Part shown: in pieces, positions 58,701 to 64,000 of the stretch
Layout of the letters: the number at the start of each line of letters is the position of its first letter
Numbering within the stretch: the first letter of the stretch is position 1
Assembly: GCF_010093535.1 (NCBI RefSeq)
Contig: NW_022985202.1
Span: forward strand, 62,001-126,000
DNA from: Lindgomyces ingoldianus
Taxonomy: Eukaryota; Ascomycota; Dothideomycetes; Pleosporales; Lindgomycetaceae
Length of the DNA stretch: 64,000 nt
Reading direction: 5' to 3'
Notes under the pieces: generated by a model
What the model saw: the letters and a program-made list of their open reading frames with translations, nothing else
Database searches by the model: none
What the model was told of the DNA's origin: nothing
Position numbers and translations under genes: made by a program

Positions 58701-61700
58701 TATTATTTATATAGTTACCTAGCTTAGTCTTTAGGATGTTAAACACTTATTAAAGAAGTGTGTGCGCGTGCTTAACTTTTCTAACTGCCTAATATACTTT
58801 TACAAGCATCTGCCTGCATGTAGCTCTTATAATCTTTACATAAGCTTAAAAATCCTTTAAAGTAAAGTTTATACTAGAGTTATACATAATATAGTCTAGA
58901 GGTTCTTAATAGGTGTTAATCTAGCATTTGCACAGTGCATCCTAGGTATCTTGTGTAGACATAGATTTTAGGAATGTGGCAGCCTAAAATAATGTGTCTA
59001 TATTAATAACATATAAAACATCTTTATTATTAATTTATATAACATTAATAATAACTTTATAGTTAAAGTAGGTATTATTTTTAATTATAAACTTAAATTT
59101 TTATAAGGCCTAGTTATATAATTAGTAAAGGTAGTAAAACTTCTTAATCTTTTCTAGCACTACAGCATTAATGTTGTAGCTAGCGCTAGTTAGCATCTTC
59201 TAGAGTCTCTCTATGCAAAGGTGTCTAAATTAGCAGTAGAGGCAGTAGAGTTTTAATTTAGTAAAGAAAGACATAAATTCTTTCTTACTAATATTAAAAA
59301 AAAAGTGTCTTTATTTTTATATAATAAGTACTATAGTTTTATCTTTACATATAATAATATTTAAAACATTATTAAAGTATGCTCTAAGTTAGTTAGCATT
59401 TACTAGTAATAGTAAAAATAGTGTTAAAGTCTTTAAAATATAGTATATAACTAGACTAATTAGGTTCTAGATTTATATAGTACTAATTAATTTTTTTAGT
59501 GTCTAGCTTTTAAAGCTAATATCTGTTTAGCTAAATATTTAATTAATTTTTATACATAAGTTCTTTTATATGTACGCCTTAAGTTAAGACTTGCTAATAG
59601 TAAAAATTTTTACTGCGCTTATATTTTATAGTTTGCTTTAGTATACTATATAGTATTAGTTATTAAAGATAAACTGCTTAGCATATTTCTTAGGTTTAAT
59701 GCTGTAGATGTCCTTTTCTATTACATAGTGTAAATAAGTAGTAAAGGTAAAGTAATTAATAGCTTTTTTAGCATCTTTACTTTTTTATTTTATTTTCTTT
59801 ATATTATGTAAATTATTTTTTTTCTTAGGGTAACCTTTAAAGTTTTAGATGTATAAAGTAATAGCTTTATATAATAAAGTCTTATTATAGAAATTTTTAT
59901 ATAAGGCAATGTACTAGTTCTTTGCTTATATATAGTTATTATAAGAGTAGTTTAATAACTAACATTTTTTTTTATAGTAGATAAAGCACTTTTTTGTCTA
60001 TATACAGTTATCTCTAAATTATAGCCTAAACCTAGATAAAGGTTTTCTATATTATTTTTTTCTACGCAGAGAGAAGCTTTTTTTTTATTATGTAGACTTT
60101 TATTATGCAGAGTTATATTAGCAGTTTATGTAGTATGCATTAGGCAGTTTTTAGAAGTATTAGTTTACTCTTTAGTTTATAGTAACTTAAAGTAATGCTT
60201 ATAAGTTACTAAATAAGGCTTTACATAAGAGCTTAATAGTAAACATAGTATATTTTAGTTTTAGTTATTTTTAATAAGCTTATATAATAGTAGTGTGCAG
60301 TAGAACATCTTTTTAAAATTTTATTTTTAGTGCCTTTTATATAAGTGTAAGCTTATTAATTATTATTTTAAGAACTTTATATAAACTTTTATTAAAGTTT
60401 TTTTATTAGCATTATGTAAAGGTTATTATTATCTAGTTTGTTTAGTACTAGCTATAGTTTACATTAGTGTTAAAGTAACTGCTTAAGGTGTTATATAAAT
60501 GCTTCTAGTTATGTCTAAGGCCTATGTTATACATATAGTACATATTTGCCTAACCTTTTAGAATATCTAGAAAGATGTTTATATACTAAGTTTTCTAGAT
60601 ATTTAGCTATTAACATAGATTAATAAAAAATTTTATTTTATTTATAAAAATGTTATATAGTTAACTTATATAGTTATTATTCTTTTTTTATGCTTTTTAG
60701 AATTATATAATTTTGTCTGCTAAGAGTTTTTTTTTAGTAGTTTCCTTTTAGAGTAGAAGTTTATACAGGCTGTAATGTAGTATAGATTGTGTAGGTGGTA
60801 TTAGTAGTGCATACACTACTGCAGGCGGTAGTGTGTACAATTAAGGGTGTGGAGCAGGCGTTAGGTAGGGTGGCATGTATTGTTTATACAGTAATTAGTG
60901 TAGTGCTAGCTAAGGTGTAGAAGCAGGTAATGCTAGTATATTTAGTGTTAATAGCAGCATTATGTTTAGTCTACTTCTGTGTAGAGCCTTATATAGCAAT
61001 AAGGGTTATGTATAAAGCTTTTTTAGTGCAATTACTTTCTTTTATGCTATATTATACAGCTTCTAGGCTTAGGTACTTTTAGTGCTTAGCTGTAGTGTAA
61101 TTCTTTTGTTTTTTAGCACTTATATAAGCTCTTTTTTAAACACGCAGCTAAGTGCTAAAAAGTCTTATAGTGTCTATTTTTTAAAATTCTTTATGTATAC
61201 ACTTAAAAAGGTAGCACCCTTTTAAGTTATTATATATAGATTAGTAATTATATAACTTATATATAATTAAGTTTATAAGCTTATTAAAGCTTTTAATATG
61301 TTAATCTTGTTATTCTAGTACTCTAGGCTAGTTTTGTTTTATAGTGTTACCTTTAATATCCTTATGTTTTTTATAAGTTATTTATATAATAAGAATTATT
61401 TTTTATTTTTTTTATTATTATATAAAGTTATTAGTTGCTAGTAGGATTTTATTATAATAGTATAGTTAATTACTTTTTTAGTAGATTATGTAGGTACTGC
61501 TGTTGTCTAGCTGCTAAGTTATACAGCTTTAATAGCTTTAGTGTGCGCCTTACACTATCTCCTCTTTACTTTATACAGTAGCAGAGCTTGCTGTATAATA
61601 TAAAGGATTAATGTGCTATTGTTTAGCTGCTAGGTTGTGCAGCTTTAGTAGCTTTAGTGTGCGTCTTACACTATCTTCTTTTTACTTTGTATAGTAGCAG

Positions 61701-61895
61701 AGCTTACTATATAATGTAAAGAATTAATCTACTATTCTAAGAAATAAGTAACTAAATAAAGTACCTTATAAAGTATAGATACTCTACTATTACTCTTTTT
61801 AAAAGATAAGTAATAAAATAAAGTACTTTATAAAGTATAAGTACTTTATTATTACTTTTACTAATTTATAGTTAATTAAATTAACTACTAATTAG

Positions 61896-62175
61896 TGTTA
61901 AATAGGCTCTAACAGCTAGCTGCTTATAGTATAAGCACTTAAGTAGTAAAAGTAAGAGTAGTATATAGTGTGCACAGCGTATAAGGTAGGTAAGGTAAGA
62001 GTAACATGTTTCTAGTTTTATTACTCTTATCTTTTCTCTGTATAGAGGAAAAGGGGGATATCTAGATGTTTGCGCACAGAGGTTCGCGCACAAGCATTAT
62101 GTGACATAGATACGTGATCCTGCTCGTGCGCGATCGTTCGTATCCAGGCCGCGACGCTGCTGCTGCGTACGGACA
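61896..62175 (-). repeat. 5' LTR of family A copy 3
   Basis: Markedly richer in CpG (cgtgcgcgatcgttcgtatc) than the 3' LTR of the same element at 54970-55249. Confidence 0.9.
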
Positions 62176-62590
62176 TATCTGCTATTAGATTTATGCGTTA
62201 AGTGTGTTAATGTTATTATGTAAAAAGTCTATAGTTTATGTAGTAATAGAAAAGTTAAATGCTGCCTTTAGTTAATATATAAATGTAATATATGCCTCTT
62301 TTACATATTACTTAATATATTATTATGCAGCATCCTTGTTTTTTAAGTTAATTATATAAAAGTAGCTTACTTATCTCTTTTAAGTAAAAACTACTATGTT
62401 ATGTGTAAGTTTAATTCTTTTACTATTAAACTTAATAAGTTGCTTTTTTACTAAAATAGTCTTACTTTTTATATAAAACTTTACTTTCTATAGTTCTTTC
62501 TCTTCTTTTTGCGCAAAATTTTTTATTATAATGCTTAAAGTGTTATATAAATGCTTCTAGTTATGGCTAGGGCCTATGTTGTGCATATAG
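62176..62590 (-). mobile_element. Family A copy 2, third segment, with an internal deletion
   Basis: Matches copy 3 from about 57035 to 57400, then switches near 62540 to sequence matching about 60490-60538, so about 3.1 kb is missing. The switch lies in a shared gcttaaagtgttat-type stretch. It is cut at 62590 by a family D element. Confidence 0.8.
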
Positions 62591-64000
62591 TGTAACGATT
62601 CTCATGAATCGTTCCATCTCGGGTCGCCCGGAACCTATCCGAAGGGTCTCCGTATCGGCTCCGACCCTGGCTCGACCCTGACTCGACTCTGCCCGGCCCC
62701 CTGCTGTTACCCCTATTCCCTCATGTATTTAGTCGCACCTTGCCCTGTAGCTAGCTCGGTAGTTTTCTAATATCCTACGTACAAGGCCTATAGGTGTCAT
62801 TGGTATTCCCAGGTCTCTAAGTCCCTACGCACTTCTATATGCCTCTAAGTGGATTTATACCGCATTTAGACCCATTGTCTTGCCTGCGCTATTACATTAT
62901 ATTAGAAAACTCACTTTTGCTAGTAACAGCTTTGTTATAATATTGCATTAATTGTCTGTTTAACTATGTCTAAGCCTAAGACGCGTCTAATTTAGTTTAG
63001 GTTATAATCTTTTACACTATTACATTAAATTATTTAGTTAGTATAGACAAGATCCTAGAGACCTTCTATTAACTAAAGCCTTTAGGTTTAGAACTTCCTA
63101 TCCCCTGTAATTAGGATTGCCTTTAGAAAAGTTGCAAAGAGTGCGCTAAAGTAGAAACTTAGAGACTACTAATAACTTATTAGAATTAGGGATAACTACT
63201 AATGCCTAACCCTTAACTACTATTAGATTCTATTATAAAGACTACAACCTATTCTAGCTACAGCTAAGGCAAGATGCCTGCCTTTAGAACTAAACTACTA
63301 CTAACCTTAACAGCTAAACCCCCTTTTATAGGACCTAAAGCTAAAAACCTACTAGATTTAGAGTTAAACTCTAGCAGTATAGCCCTTAAGAACTAAGTTG
63401 CTTAATTAAGGGCATAAATTAAATAGCTAACTAGATTAAAAACTGTTAGTCCTAATTATCTCTTACTAACTACTAAATTACCCTTAATAATGCCTTAAAT
63501 TACCTCTGCTACACTAATAGTAAGAGACTTTTTAGGCACCCCTAAGCTCTCTTAAAGCTACCTTACTAAACGCACACTTAAGATTAAGAACCTTATAGAC
63601 AGTAAAGAACCTATGTTTAAATAATAGTAAGCTTTTATTACAGACAGACTTAACATTAATTTAGATTACTATTAAAGTAAGCGTGCACGCATAGCGTTAG
63701 TATAGGGACACACTGCTAGTATTGCAAAGGAATACCTAGAGCCTAGATACCTAGCTAAATTAGACAACTTTTAGTTTAGAAACGTAAAAAAAATAATTAA
63801 GCTTTTATAAACATACTTTATTACTAGTAATAAAGAGACAGAGGCGCAACAGGTGTTTTAGACTTTAAAAATAAGTAAAGAAGAAGCATTTCTTACTTTT
63901 AAAGCTTACTTTATTAGTGCTGCTGTTAAAGAGTTTGTATTAAAGTTAAAATAGTTCTTCTACTTATAAAAGAAGATACTGCCTAGCCTAAGAGTACTAA
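62591..64000 (+). mobile_element. Family D Ty3-like LTR retrotransposon, 5' part, leaves the window
   Basis: A 306-bp 5' LTR (62591-62896, TGTAACG...TATTACA) related to the 289-bp LTRs at 37444 and 38589, followed by the same leader (ttagaaaactcacttttgc) and then a gag-like remnant near the edge (KEEAFLTFKAYFISAAVKEF). Unlike the short copy it runs past the deletion point, so it may be the fuller family member. The LTR is GC-rich and little mutated; the internal part is strongly TA-rich. Confidence 0.8.

Larger units (their letters stand above)
54970..62175 (-). mobile_element. Family A copia-like LTR retrotransposon, copy 3
   Basis: 280-bp LTRs at 54970-55249 (3') and 61896-62175 (5'), flanked by a perfect TATCT duplication (54965-54969 and 62176-62180). 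At 7206 bp it is the fullest family A copy and carries no nested insertions, so it shows the empty sites of the insertions in copy 1 near 60270, 59436 and 57118. Pol remnants lie on the minus strand between about 59400 and 56350, mirroring those of copy 1. Heavily TA-rich and inactive. Confidence 0.9.

Noticed and set aside
33848..64000. Possible giant cargo transposon (Starship-like), because of the long inverted repeat 35.6-39.7 / 59.4-62.2 kb
   Set aside because: The inverted arrangement is explained by two oppositely oriented copies of one LTR element with their own LTRs and TSDs; no DUF3435 recombinase or cargo genes seen.

Overview
The window comes from a filamentous ascomycete (Pezizomycotina; a leotiomycete is my guess, not proven). 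The grounds are GT-AG introns mostly of 39-80 nt with CTAAC/CTGAC-like branch sites, typical Pezizomycotina families (HeLo, DUF6594, GH76/Dfg5, Snm1/Pso2), and LTR retrotransposons degraded by RIP-like C-to-T mutation. It has two compartments with a sharp edge at about 33.85 kb: gene-rich sequence of ordinary base composition on the left, and about 30 kb of very AT-rich nested retrotransposons on the right.

Left compartment in order: the N-terminal part of a Cch1-type cation channel (minus, runs off the left edge); a HeLo-pseudokinase gene (minus) head to head with a five-exon kinase-ankyrin gene (plus); a duplicated F-box-like gene; a GPI-anchored GH76 mannosidase (Dfg5/Dcw1 type); a small secreted/single-pass membrane protein; threonine aldolase; a P/Q/Y-rich protein; a DUF6594 membrane protein; the cross-link repair nuclease Pso2/Snm1; a 3.6-kb stretch without a recognisable gene; ribulose-phosphate 3-epimerase; a methyltransferase with a long disordered N-terminus; Lsm2; and a short membrane protein. 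I re-joined exons by checking splice sites and reading phase for the channel, kinase-ankyrin, GH76, membrane-protein, DUF6594, epimerase and Lsm2 genes.

The most interesting genes are the divergent pair at 3.8-10.1 kb. One encodes a HeLo domain (the fungal membrane-toxic four-helix fold related to the MLKL N-terminus) fused to a kinase-like domain whose catalytic HRD and DFG motifs are both degraded. The other, starting 239 bp away, encodes an apparently active kinase fused to ankyrin repeats. The architectures resemble MLKL and RIPK4/ANKK1, so I propose a two-gene cell-death or allorecognition module. This is inference from domain order and location only.

Right compartment: the outermost element is a minus-strand Ty1/copia-like retrotransposon (family A copy 2, from 33848). 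Two further family A copies, one plus (35558-54603) and one minus (54970-62175), are inserted in it. The plus copy in turn received a short Ty3-like element (37444-38877), another copia element (39713-45276) and a Ty3/gypsy element (47578-53239). A second Ty3-like element begins at 62591 and leaves the window. Five insertions have perfect target-site duplications, and the minus copy retains the empty site for each of the three insertions in the plus copy. All coding regions are wrecked by C-to-T changes.
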